A stretch of DNA of 64,000 nucleotides from Methanosarcina horonobensis HB-1 = JCM 15518 (GCF_000970285.1 NZ_CP009516.1:4505036-4569035); one strand, 5' to 3'. Positions 54,538 to 63,987 are shown, numbered from the stretch's first letter. Notes: generated by a model not told the origin, from the letters alone. A program made the numbers and translations.

Positions 54538-55016
54538 TCATTCCAGAGGGGCATAAATTTCGGTCAATATCTCTTCAGGCTGAACTTCTCGAGGATCGTT
54601 AAGATATACTTCACGGACGGGACCGGTAATTATTTTCCCGTTTTCTGTAATCCAGGAAAATAGTTTTTCATAAGTGAGGGTGCAGTCCTCATAAGGGCCC
54701 TTATGAACATCTTTGCCATTTTCCCTCCCGGAAGTTCATATACCTTAATTTCATCATCCCCGGTAATTTCAACAAATTCAGAGATAGGAAATACAACTTC
54801 AATATCGGCATTTCCCTCTTCGTCAGCTTTCTGGGCTTCTTCAACTGTAATCTCATGACAGAGAAAAGCAGGATAGGGGGTAATCGGAATATTTTTGCTG
54901 AAAGCAAACTCACAAATTCTGGAAAACATCACCGGAATTTCCCGGTAAGAGCCTTTCCTGCGCATACCAAGTACAGGTTGGGGACCAAGTTCGACAACAG
55001 TAATCTCGGAAATCAA
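54538..55016 (-). pseudogene. GyrI-like effector-binding-domain gene with a frameshift
   Basis: Reads ISEITVVELGPQPVLGMRRKG, IPVMFSRICEFAFSKNI, ITVEEAQKADEEGNADIEVVFPI and KVYELPGGKMAKMF, the GyrI/effector-binding domain order. Near 54705 one base is missing. In the next frame the domain continues HKGPYEDCTLTYEKLFSWI, GPVREVYLNDPREV, EEILTEIYAPLE and TGA, a perfect family C-terminus. The start is a TTG three bases after GGAGG, or an ATT six bases after; the decayed paralogue at 27.05 kb has ATG where this gene has ATT. Members bind small hydrophobic molecules. Confidence 0.8.
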
Positions 55017-55090
55017 AAGCCTCCTTAATTTTTTGAAGTATATTAAAGAACTTTGATATAAAGTTAAGGATATTGAACTTTTCAATTAAC

Positions 55091-55125
55091 AGCAGAGATT
55101 CTAACTGATAATCTCAGCGGACTTA
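55091..55125 (+). repeat. Decayed att copy
   Basis: agcagagattctaactgata followed by atctcagcggacttac, in the same place after a GyrI-like gene as the exact copy at 27135. Confidence 0.65.
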
Positions 55126-55792
55126 CTTTTATTTTTTGCATTTATCTTCTTCATGTTCTTGTTTTAAGAGTGCATAAATTTTTTTCCCAACGAAAACTCA
55201 TAAACTGAGCCCAAAAATCAAAATGTTTCTATAAAACCCCGTATCAAATAATCAATAGGTTTCTGATCAAGTAAAACAGTTCTGAGAATTTGCCGATTTA
55301 AGAGTAAAATTGATTTAGAATTGGTATATATTTTGAGAGATTAACATATAGTAAATTAAAAAAATATAGAAGGCAAATTTTTAGTTTGAAACCCCTTTAT
55401 TTCCAGTGGAAAAACCCATATTCTTTTTCTCTTCGATATATTTAGGAATATAAAAAAGAAGATATACATAAATAAATTATCAATGTTCAAAATTTGATAT
55501 ATAATAACAGGTTAAACATTAATTGTTTCCAAGAACACGAAAAAATAAAGTCTGAATGGAAATTTTGGTAAGGCTTCCTCAACTGTAGTCTCATTGCATG
55601 GAAGAGATCTTCAATTCGGATTTCAGTAAGCCTATCAGCTTTGTTTTGTGATTTTATTCCACAATACATCTTTAAATACATCTTTATTTAGAATTTTCAT
55701 TATGAGCGTTTGGGAATATAGTTAACAAAAATAGAAGTTTATGAGAGGACATCAAATTAGAATTTTGATTTTAAAAAATCATCCAGCTATCC
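55126..55792. other. Decayed region with further island relics
   Basis: Holds a short match to the GyrI-like gene (ggcttcctcaactgtagtct at 55570-55592), a decayed att (55600-55634), and at 55387-55530 a sequence repeated at 58985-59130 (cccctttatttccagtgga, then aataacaggttaaacattaa). No intact gene. Confidence 0.5.
55600..55634 (+). repeat. Very decayed att copy
   Basis: gaagagatcttcaattcgga followed by tttcagtaagcctatc aligns with ggaggtcctgagttcgaatc and tcagcgggcccac at about two thirds of bases. Supported by the GyrI-like fragment just before it. Confidence 0.45.
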
Positions 55793-57064
55793 TCATATCC
55801 TGATAAATGTCACGTAGACAAATCCGGCGGTCATCAGCAGGAAAAATATCAACCCTGCCAGGCTCAGCAGTTTGAGAAAAGGCCCTGGGCGTTCTTCGGC
55901 TGGCACGTTACTGCCGTTCATCACCCGATAATTGATATATGCCAGAATTGGCGAAGTAATAAAGCTGACAATGGCAGCAAAGCTTAACAGTTGCAGAAGG
56001 TTATCGACAAAGTACAGCACGATTATGCTGGCTGCCACTACCGACAGCAAGATCCAGAGCTGAAAAATTTGCTTGAAATGGCTGGCACAACTTTTGCTGA
56101 GCAACGTACAGCTTGCCGCCAGCGAACGCGGATAACCGTCAATACAGGTCAAGGTGGTGCTGAACATTGTGGAAAAAGCGGCCGTTAGAATAAGGGGCTT
56201 AGACCACTCACCAATACTGGCTGAGTACAAACTGACAAGCTGCTGGCTGAAGCCTGTGCTTCCACTGACAACTTCCTGGCCGGAACCGTACATTATCAGT
56301 TTACCTAGAGCCACAAAGGCCACAGCCATGACCACGGCCATAACATAACCCAGATAAAAGTCAATGGATGTTTCCCGGGTCGTAGCGAAGTGACCGGTTT
56401 CTTCTTCACGGCTGAACATCCATAGACTCGACCAGGCAGACAGGTCCACCGGCGCCGGCATCCATCCAAGCAGCATGACCAGAAACGGAAATGCCTGCCA
56501 TGTCCATGGGCTGGGACTAACAAAGTCTGGAGCTGCAACAGGACCATGGACAAATGCTAGGCCCAGAGCCACTAGTGTACTCAGGCTTAGCAGAGTAACC
56601 ACTAATTTAGCAAGTTTATCCAGCAGTTTATAATGTCCCAGAAGAACAGTCGCAGTGCAAAGCACCAGAATGCCAAAAGTGAAAGCGGGAATTCTGCTTC
56701 CATCAAACCCGTAGCCAGCAAAGAGCGCACCACTGAGCATGGCTACCCCGGCAGTATTGATGATTCCGGTCAGGATATTAATGACCAGAAAAATATATAC
56801 ATAGACAATTCCCTGTCGCTGATACCCCGCCAGAAGACTTTCTTGAGTGGCAGCCGTATAACGCTGACCGTACAGGAAAAATGGAAATTTGAACAAATTA
56901 GCCAGTAAAATTAACCCGATCAGACTCCAGCCGTACTGCGCCCCGGCCTGAGTTGACCAGACAAGATGTGAACCCCCAATAGCGGAACAGGCTACCAGAA
57001 TTCCCGGCCCGATAGCTTTTAACAGATTAGAGCGGTTACCTGGGTGCTCGGCAGCTCCCAGCAT
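55793..57064 (-). CDS. NRAMP-related membrane transporter without the canonical metal site
   Basis: 423 residues, about 11 spans. GPGILVACSAIGGSHLVWSTQAGAQYGW aligns with NRAMP span 1, whose DPGN metal site reads AIGGS here; span 6 MPH reads MPAPVD. So it is of the NRAMP superfamily but unlikely to carry manganese or iron in the usual way. In frame upstream, from ATG 57114, lie 14 codons, an amber TAG (57070-57072) and two codons before ATG 57064. No ribosome site precedes 57064. It is G+C-rich compared with the island, suggesting transfer. Confidence 0.8.
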   Translation of the reverse strand: MLGAAEHPGNRSNLLKAIGPGILVACSAIGGSHLVWSTQAGAQYGWSLIGLILLANLFKFPFFLYGQRYTAATQESLLAGYQRQGIVYVYIFLVINILTGIINTAGVAMLSGALFAGYGFDGSRIPAFTFGILVLCTATVLLGHYKLLDKLAKLVVTLLSLSTLVALGLAFVHGPVAAPDFVSPSPWTWQAFPFLVMLLGWMPAPVDLSAWSSLWMFSREEETGHFATTRETSIDFYLGYVMAVVMAVAFVALGKLIMYGSGQEVVSGSTGFSQQLVSLYSASIGEWSKPLILTAAFSTMFSTTLTCIDGYPRSLAASCTLLSKSCASHFKQIFQLWILLSVVAASIIVLYFVDNLLQLLSFAAIVSFITSPILAYINYRVMNGSNVPAEERPGPFLKLLSLAGLIFFLLMTAGFVYVTFIRI

Positions 57065-57116
57065 GGTAGTCTAATTCGGAGGTTGCACTTCATTCATAAA
57101 TGTTGTTTCGTTCATG

Positions 57117-57559
57117 ATTATTTCTCGAAGTGTGTTTCAGGAATAAGTTCAACAAACTGTACAACGTTTTTAAAAATATAAATAATTTTTTTATTTTTAG
57201 AATGTGTTATTTAGTAGCCCATTTCTCCGGGTGATTTCGTAAATATATCCAGGCTCCCCGATATACCCAAAAAAAGCAATAGACAGGGTATTGTTTTTTA
57301 GAATTTCACTTCAATGAGCTCAAAATTATGCTTGTACTCTGGATGGGATGAGAAGAGTTAATGCAGCATGAAAGCTTTCATACGGCAGATTTTGAGTTTA
57401 AATCTCAGTGGGCTTACTTTTCTATTTAGTGTTTGCTTTCAATTCTTTCGTTTCTTTAATTACAGGTGGGCCCAGAAATAAGTAGAGAAAGAGCTACAGG
57501 ATAATAGAATAATTCACTCTGTTTTTTATTCTGTTTTTTATTCTGTTTTTTATTCTGTA
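57117..57559. other. Intergenic region with the outermost att relic
   Basis: Contains a TATA-like AAAAATATAAATAATT on the plus strand near 57173-57188, the decayed att at 57374-57416, and a triple 'ttctgttttttattctg' repeat at about 57517-57555 just after the next gene. Confidence 0.5.
57374..57416 (+). repeat. Decayed att copy, outermost seen
   Basis: gctttcatacggcagatttt followed by gagtttaaatctcagtg and ggcttac. It keeps the anticodon loop, T loop and acceptor order with about ten changes. It marks the right limit of recognisable tRNA-Val repeats. Confidence 0.65.
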
Positions 57560-58765
57560 CTATTTTCTTCTATACAAGAACATACCAAACAAACCAACGA
57601 TGTCATAAACAATTTCAAAACCCGGAATGCTTTTGCTTGTGCTTTCTCCCTCTTCCGGCTTCGGGTTAACTTCTGATCTTATTTCGAGTTCAATCTCCGA
57701 TCCTGTGTTTTCTCCTGAAACAATACACATATAAATGTCATTGTTTCCATTGCGTTGATCCCGCCAAAGGATCCTGTCTTTCCAGATATCAAGCTCTCCC
57801 CATTGGTTTGATTCATTGGTCGTTATCTGAGTTTCGGTGGAGGTGGAAAGATCGTAAAGGTAAATATCCAGATTTTCCCATCCTTTGCGGTAATCCACCC
57901 ACACTATCCTGTCCCTGTAGATCACAGGCCCGTATTCCACTGATCCGCTTGTAGTTATTTGAGATTCGGTGGAAGTGGAAAGATTGTACATGTAGATATC
58001 CGCTTTTCCATTACGTTCATCAGTCCAGATTATTCTATCCCCGTAGATGGCAGGAGAGTGCTGTGCTGCAGGATCGGTGGTGATTTGAGTTTCCCTGAAA
58101 GTAGAAAGGTCGTACATGTAGATATCCAGATTTCCATTGCGGGAATCCTGCCACACAATCCTGTTCTCATAAAGGGCAGGAGCATCCTGCATTGACTCAT
58201 TGGTAGTGATCTGGTATTCGATGGAGGTGGAAAGGTCATAAAGGTAGATATCCCAGTTTCCAGCCCTATTACCCTCTTTATCCCAACCTCCTCCATTGCG
58301 GGTGTCCTCCCACACTATCCTGTCCCCATAGATATCAGGAGAGTACTGACCTGACATATTTGCTGTAACTTGAGTTTCAGCGGAAGTGGTTAAATTATAC
58401 ATGCGAATATCCGCATTTTGATAACCGTTGCAGATATCTTCCCAGACTATTCTATCCCCGTAAATAGCAGGACATCTGTGATCGAAATTGTTATTTGTGA
58501 TCCGAGTTTCCTCTTGAGTTGAAAGATTGTACATGTAGATGTCCCAGTTCTTTCCGTTGCGCAGATCCTGCCACACTACCCTGTCAGCGTAGATTGAAGG
58601 ACAGGCTTCATCCGAATTGTTTGTAGTGATAGGAGTCTCATTTAGGGTAAGCCGGTTATTGTGTAGAGAAAATGCCAACACTACAGGAGAAGTTGAAATA
58701 AACAAAATAAAAACCAGAGCTATTGAAGCTAAACCTATTAAGTACCGATCTTCTCTATTTTTCAT
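57560..58765 (-). CDS. Secreted TolB-like beta-propeller surface protein with PGF-like anchor
   Basis: 401 residues with an N-terminal signal segment (LIGLASIALVFILFISTSPVVLAFS). Seven to eight repeats of ~45 residues follow, with IYxDRIVWxDxRNGxxDIYMYxLSTxxETQIT. This is a TolB/WD40-like propeller family very common in Methanosarcina. The tail after a Glu/Ser linker is SIPGFEIVYDIVGLFGMFLYRRK, a PGF-type sorting anchor like that of the protein at 13.6 kb. It is thought to sit in or on the S-layer; exact role unknown. Confidence 0.9.
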   Translation of the reverse strand: MKNREDRYLIGLASIALVFILFISTSPVVLAFSLHNNRLTLNETPITTNNSDEACPSIYADRVVWQDLRNGKNWDIYMYNLSTQEETRITNNNFDHRCPAIYGDRIVWEDICNGYQNADIRMYNLTTSAETQVTANMSGQYSPDIYGDRIVWEDTRNGGGWDKEGNRAGNWDIYLYDLSTSIEYQITTNESMQDAPALYENRIVWQDSRNGNLDIYMYDLSTFRETQITTDPAAQHSPAIYGDRIIWTDERNGKADIYMYNLSTSTESQITTSGSVEYGPVIYRDRIVWVDYRKGWENLDIYLYDLSTSTETQITTNESNQWGELDIWKDRILWRDQRNGNNDIYMCIVSGENTGSEIELEIRSEVNPKPEEGESTSKSIPGFEIVYDIVGLFGMFLYRRK

Positions 58766-59460
58766 TTGCGACCCTCAACAATGTAATATTTGAACTTCAG
58801 GTAATTTTAAATGTATTCATTTGACTTCAAATTTTAAGATAGTTCTTCAGTCCAGGACAAAATTGATCAATAACTTACTGACACGACCAAAAATAAAACT
58901 GGTTTTAGAATCAGTTAATATTTTTGAGGTATTTTTGATGCAAAACGATATAGAAAACAAAAAGTATATAGCAAGTAAACTATTAATTCAAAACCCCTTT
59001 ATTTCCAGTGGAAATTTCGTATCCATTTCCGGTTCAATATATTTACTGTTAAAAAAATATTGAGAGTGGGCATAAGTAAGTAGTCCCACCCAAAATATGA
59101 TTCAGGAAAATAACAGGTTAAACATTAAGCTGCTTCGAAGAATACTGAGAAATAAGCCATAATGGAGGTTTTGGTAAATGGTTTCAAAATTCCAAAAACA
59201 GGGAATTACCTTTTCTTTGGTAATTCGAAGCCGTGAAAGAACTAACCTTTAAATTGCCGTCGAATACCTGAGTGTGACTTTGAGCACGGATGCCAAATTG
59301 CCTTTAAGGCATCTGCTGTCTATGGAAATAATTGAGGGAAGTAAGCTAGCAGGAGCAACAAACAAATCTTGAGGTTCAGGTGTCCACAAATTTTTTGCTC
59401 GATATTTTAAGAGTTATACTACACAGAACGCATTCTGCAGAGAATTCAGACATGTTTCTC
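58766..59460. other. Intergenic region with relics
   Basis: 58985-59130 repeats 55387-55530. At about 59320-59420 a stretch (EGSKLAGATNKS in one frame) may be a relic of a lost gene. A plus-strand frame of 80 codons at 58821 has no ribosome site and overlaps the repeat, so it is not called. Confidence 0.45.
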
Positions 59461-59601
59461 TCACCCCAGGATCATTAACGGCTCAAGCCTTAGTGTTTCT
59501 TTTCTTGTCCAGTACCCACACACAGGGCAGTACTGAAAATCTCTAAAGACTTCGTTTTCAATCTCGGAGCCGCACTCTGGACACTTTTTTAATAGTAGCA
59601 T
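59461..59601 (-). CDS. 46-residue zinc-ribbon protein
   Basis: Reads MLLLKKCPECGSEIENEV, then FQYCPVCGYWTRKETLRLEP and MILG. Two CPxCG knuckles 17 residues apart make one zinc ribbon that fills the whole protein. AAGGAG stands before the ATG at good distance. Too short for most gene finders but convincing. Such small ribbons often bind nucleic acid or partner proteins; nothing more can be said. Confidence 0.75.
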   Translation of the reverse strand: MLLLKKCPECGSEIENEVFRDFQYCPVCGYWTRKETLRLEPLMILG

Positions 59602-59980
59602 TTGGTAATCTCCTTTTATTCAAAAAAGACAGAAGATAGTTCGAAATTCGTGCAAAACTTACATTGAAGGAGGTGGTTCAATCTTTCTGTTTCGTCTTGT
59701 TTTTCCGTTATTCCACTTGTCTCCAGGTTACTGACCTGCTGACATTAATGAATAGGTGAACTAAAACATAAATTTACTTATAGGGATAAAGAATTTAAAG
59801 AGATTAAATTTAAAAAATAAACTTTATAAAGCTTTAAATCATGAAAAAATCTTATGAAATAGGATAAAACACTTATCAGAAGCCTTAAAGTCCGTATACT
59901 TGAAAAAAAGGCAATTGTTCATTTATTTTTCGTCATAATACAGGATTAAGCAGGAAAACTCTTTAATAAACAAAGTTGAC
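59602..59980. other. Intergenic region downstream of the sensor kinase
   Basis: AT-rich; ATAAACTTTATAAAG near 59816-59830 is TATA-like for the zinc-ribbon gene or a read-through stop. No gene seen. Confidence 0.4.
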
Positions 59981-62542
59981 TTATGTTTCTGCATTTCCAA
60001 ACCAGATAATGAATTTTGTTCCATGATCCTTTTTGAGTTCGATACAACCATTTATCTGCTCAACAAGAAGATTTACAAGTTGGAGACCAAGGGAATCCGT
60101 ATGTGGAAACTCTATCTCTTCGGGAATGCCCTTTCCATTATCCGCTACTGTGAGCATATAATGTAAGCTATTTTTTTCCGCACAGGAAGGACCCGAACCG
60201 GAACTGTCATAGTTGGCAAGATTTTCTTTTTTGCACAGGCTTATTAGAATCTCACCTGTTTTTCCAGAGCGGAAGGCATGCTTCAGGGAATTTGAGACCA
60301 GCTCATTTACAATAATACCGAGAGGTATTGCAACATCCATGTCAAGATTGATCTTTTCAAGGTCAAGCTTCAGGTCGATACTACTATTTACAAGACTATA
60401 CGAGTCGAAAAGATCTATAGTCAGTTTTTTAAGATAATCTGCAAAATCAAGGGTATCCAGTTCGTTTCCTTTATAGAGTTCTTCGTGAATCAGGGCCATT
60501 GAAGCTACACGATTCTGGCTCTCCCTGAAAGCTTCAAGCATTTTTACATCACTGAATTTATCAGCTTCAAGGCTGAGAAGAGATGAGATTACCTGCAGGT
60601 TATTTTTGATTCTGTGATGGATTTCTTTTATGTGGGTTTCCTGTATTTTTTCCAGAGCTTCTTCAGCTTTCTTGCGGTCGGTAATGTCCTGAATTATTCC
60701 CATGGCTCGAACAGGGATATTATTCTGATCAAAAATAACTTCTCTCTCCGCATGGACTGTACGTTCTTCCCCATTATCCCGGATGATCCGATAATCAATA
60801 CCATGGAGTTTCCCTGTTAAGCTCTCCTTAATTGTATTATTCACATAATCCCGGTCATCCGGGTGCACATAGTTTAAGAGCTCGTCATAACTTGCACCGG
60901 GTTTTTGAGGTTCGCGTCTAAAAATGTTATAAAGTTCATCAGACCAGTGAACTTTACCGGTCACAAGATCCCAATCCCAGCTTCCAATGTGTGCTATTTT
61001 TTGGGCTTCAGATAGGCTTTTCTCGTTTTCTTTCAATGATTTATAAGCGTTTTCAAGCTCTGCTGTGCGTTCTCTAACCAATTTCTCTAAATTGTTGTGT
61101 GCTTTTTTTAGAGCTTTTTCTGCCTTTTTAAGTTCTGTGATATCACGTGCAGCAGCAAAGACTCCTATTACCTTGCCAGATTCGTCCTTATAAACTGAGG
61201 CATTATACAAGACAGGAGTTATATGTCCATCCTTATGCTGAATCTCAAGAGGATAATCCCGTACCAATCCTTCCTGGAATACATGCTGATAACCTTCTTT
61301 GGCTTTTTCAGGCTCGGTAAAATAATCTGAGAAATCAGTGCCTATGAGTTCATCTCGGGAATAGCCGGTAACTGTTTCAGTGGAATTATTGACATCGGTT
61401 ATTTTTCCGTCCGGCCCTATAGTTACAAGAGGATCCAGACTGGCTTCAATCAGACTGCGGTTATAAATGTTTGAGATCCGCAGAGCTTCTTCTGCTTTTT
61501 TGCGCTTGGTGATGTCTTGCGTTATGCCGAAACCGCCAGTCACAGCTCTGTCTTTGTCACATTCAAGATATGCTTTTTCACGTACCCACCTGATCTTATC
61601 GCCTACAATAATGCGGTGCTCGATGTCGTATGGTTTACCCTCCAGCCCTGCCCTCCATTCTTTATCAACATATTCCCTATCATCCGGATGAACCGTTGAA
61701 AGAAAAGTCTCATAGGTCAAAGGGGTGCCTTTTGGGATGCCGAAGATACGGTGATTTTCATCGGACCATGTCAATTCATTTTTACGCACATCCAGACGCC
61801 AGCTTCCTATATTTCCCACGGCCTGGGCGCGGCTGAAATCTTCCCTGTTCTCCTGCAACGCGTCTACAAGGGCGTCTCGTTCCGCTAGCGATTGGGCCAA
61901 CTTGATGTTGCTGTAGCTCAGCTGCGAGGTCATGTTGGCAAACGTCATGAGGAAGGACATGCCTGTGTCCACAGCCTCCCTGCTCAACCGTGGAACTTTT
62001 TCAAGCGCTGCCATATATTCCTTTTCATCGAAGCCGTATTTTCTGGCCTGGGATCGGAAAAGTTCATAGTCCAGAGGCTCGTCCTCAAAAAAGAACTGCC
62101 CTGAGAAGATATAGCCGACGTGCTGGCCGCCCACCATGATGGGAGTCACTATGTCCCACATATTGTTCTTGCATCTGTACAGCTTAAATTTTCCCGGGGC
62201 AACACCCGTTGATAACTCTGTATCGCTTTCCACACAGTGCTTGCAGGTTTCGGGATGAACTCTGTGGAATCTGGTGCAGATATCCTGCCACCCTACACCT
62301 GCCAGAACACTCCCTTTAAGATCATTTAAGCCTATGGGAATGTGAGTAAGTTTATAGAAATTCTCCATTAGAGGCTGGATAGCCTGGATATCAATGACCT
62401 CCGCCAGCTCCAGGCTCTCCACCGTCTGAGCAGGCAAGAGATTATTTTCCAGCTTCAGCCTGAAACATTGTTCACTCTGGTTCAGAACTTTTTTTATTCG
62501 CTTTCTATCCATGCCAGAATTTCTCAGGTTTGCTTTCATCAC
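59981..62542 (-). CDS. PocR-PAS sensor histidine kinase of the HisKA_2 type
   Basis: 853 residues, cytoplasmic (no membrane spans). Residues about 38-215 are a PocR ligand-binding domain with CKHCVESD and YRCKNNMWDIVTPIMVGGQHVGYIFSGQFF. Three PAS domains with C-terminal PAC motifs follow (about 235-350, 360-480, 510-640). The kinase part has HisKA_2 IHHRIKNNLQVISSLLSLEA with the phospho-His, then ATPase boxes NELVSNSLKHAF, DNGKGIPEE and SLGLQLVNLLV. PocR domains are thought to bind small organic ligands and often occur with methyltransferase genes in methanogens. No response regulator is adjacent. Confidence 0.92.
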   Translation of the reverse strand: MMKANLRNSGMDRKRIKKVLNQSEQCFRLKLENNLLPAQTVESLELAEVIDIQAIQPLMENFYKLTHIPIGLNDLKGSVLAGVGWQDICTRFHRVHPETCKHCVESDTELSTGVAPGKFKLYRCKNNMWDIVTPIMVGGQHVGYIFSGQFFFEDEPLDYELFRSQARKYGFDEKEYMAALEKVPRLSREAVDTGMSFLMTFANMTSQLSYSNIKLAQSLAERDALVDALQENREDFSRAQAVGNIGSWRLDVRKNELTWSDENHRIFGIPKGTPLTYETFLSTVHPDDREYVDKEWRAGLEGKPYDIEHRIIVGDKIRWVREKAYLECDKDRAVTGGFGITQDITKRKKAEEALRISNIYNRSLIEASLDPLVTIGPDGKITDVNNSTETVTGYSRDELIGTDFSDYFTEPEKAKEGYQHVFQEGLVRDYPLEIQHKDGHITPVLYNASVYKDESGKVIGVFAAARDITELKKAEKALKKAHNNLEKLVRERTAELENAYKSLKENEKSLSEAQKIAHIGSWDWDLVTGKVHWSDELYNIFRREPQKPGASYDELLNYVHPDDRDYVNNTIKESLTGKLHGIDYRIIRDNGEERTVHAEREVIFDQNNIPVRAMGIIQDITDRKKAEEALEKIQETHIKEIHHRIKNNLQVISSLLSLEADKFSDVKMLEAFRESQNRVASMALIHEELYKGNELDTLDFADYLKKLTIDLFDSYSLVNSSIDLKLDLEKINLDMDVAIPLGIIVNELVSNSLKHAFRSGKTGEILISLCKKENLANYDSSGSGPSCAEKNSLHYMLTVADNGKGIPEEIEFPHTDSLGLQLVNLLVEQINGCIELKKDHGTKFIIWFGNAET

Positions 62543-62876
62543 ATATCTTCTCCAACCAGGAAGAGTTCACTTTGTATGTCGCATCAAGCAGGAAAATCCA
62601 ATTATCTATTCTCCAGAAAGATTGCATCTGCTTGCGGTTGTTACGTATATTATTTATATGTTTTTATATAGGAATAATATATAAGTATATTCAGCAGATG
62701 TTAATCTAAAAATTGCTATAAAAAATAGTATACTTTCGATGAATTATATCGAAAATAGGAAAAGATAGTCAACCACTCTCGACTGAAGTCGAAAGCTTGT
62801 AAGTAACCATTACTAAAATCACGGGTATCCTGCTTATTTGTCATGAAAAACTGCAGTTCCAACGGGCAGGCTTTCA
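62543..62876. other. Intergenic region upstream of the sensor kinase
   Basis: TATA-like sites for the minus strand occur near 62660-62690 (TTATATATTATTCC). No gene or repeat recognised. Confidence 0.4.
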
Positions 62877-63677
62877 TCACTTGAGAACTCGACCTTTATT
62901 GGGCTTTAAAATGACAATCCCTTTCGACATGATGGTTGGAGTCGTCTCGAGCATTGGCAGCTCTGCCAGTGCCTTGATGATATGCCACTGCCCCGGGTTC
63001 TGTTCCCAGCTCAATTGTGTCCACTTGACAGTGCCACTGCCTGTCCAGGCGCTGTGGACCTCGGCATCCTGCGGGTACAGTATAGGCTGGCTCAAATCAG
63101 CTCCTGGGCCGCCGACTCTGGGAATATAGCGCCATCCAAGGGCATTAATCGTGGCTGCGGAGGTCTGCATCTGTGCCAGTGTTTTCCAGTCCACAGGCTT
63201 TGCCCCAAGCATTTCCAGGCGCAGAAATGTATTACCTTCATAACTTGCAGTTGTGTAGTAATTAGGTTGAATGATGTGGAGGTCCTCGATGTCAGCATAG
63301 ATTTTTGGAATACCGGTTTCCTCTCTTCCCCCAAGAATCGGCCAGGTTTTATTTTCCCAGACCACCAGAATAAACTGTCCTTCCAGCTGATCACGTTTGC
63401 CGTTGTAACGAGCTGGTACGCTGACCTGGACAAGATTATATCCCCCTCCGGCCATCCAGTCGATTTCTCGGAACTGACTATAGGAGATGTTCAGTTCAGG
63501 GCGTACCAGCTCAAAACCTTCAGGCACATAGTTTGCTAGCTGGTTTTCATCCGTGGTATACGCAAAAGTTATAGAAACCGCATCCCTGTAATACAGTGCT
63601 GCTTCAGGACCAGGGCAATCAAAACCGCCAAAGTGGGCTGGCATCCTATAACATTTACTTTCATCAAATCGAAACAT
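62877..63677 (-). CDS. Acetoacetate decarboxylase family protein
   Basis: 266 residues from ATG 63677, which has GGAGG seven bases upstream; an in-frame ATG at 63737 is less likely. The fold of acetoacetate decarboxylase is suggested by DAVSITFAYTTDENQLANYVPEGFEL at the front, then SYSQFREIDW, GQFILVVWENKTWPILGGREETGIPKIYADI, where the Lys of GIPKI is in the place of the Schiff-base lysine. Either it decarboxylates a beta-keto acid or is a homologue with another role. G+C-rich. Its neighbour is the PocR kinase, with no proven link. Confidence 0.85.
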   Translation of the reverse strand: MFRFDESKCYRMPAHFGGFDCPGPEAALYYRDAVSITFAYTTDENQLANYVPEGFELVRPELNISYSQFREIDWMAGGGYNLVQVSVPARYNGKRDQLEGQFILVVWENKTWPILGGREETGIPKIYADIEDLHIIQPNYYTTASYEGNTFLRLEMLGAKPVDWKTLAQMQTSAATINALGWRYIPRVGGPGADLSQPILYPQDAEVHSAWTGSGTVKWTQLSWEQNPGQWHIIKALAELPMLETTPTIMSKGIVILKPNKGRVLK

Positions 63678-63987
63678 GATCAAACCTCCGTACTCAGAGC
63701 AGACTATTATGCGACAGAATATATGTAATATATACAATATATATCATACATACAATTTGTTTTATATAATATTTGAATTAAGTTGATAAACGTAATATCA
63801 GGAATAATAGATTCGCAGATATAGCAACAAAAAAGGGGAGCAAAAAGGAGGTTAAAAAAGTACCACAACAGACCTGGAAGACATGGAATCTATTGTTTTA
63901 TTGTAGAATTTTACTGGGAATCTTTGTCTTTTTATAGAGAAGTTTTTGATTTCGCCGTATCCGTTTCGCATAAAATGGGGGGAAAAG
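63678..63987. other. Intergenic region at the right edge
   Basis: TATATACAATATATAT at about 63727-63742 is a likely promoter for the decarboxylase gene on the minus strand. No gene seen until the ATG at 63988. Confidence 0.45.

Noticed and set aside
58821-59063. 80-codon plus-strand frame
   Set aside because: No ribosome site and it overlaps a repeat also found at 55.4 kb in which the frame is not kept.
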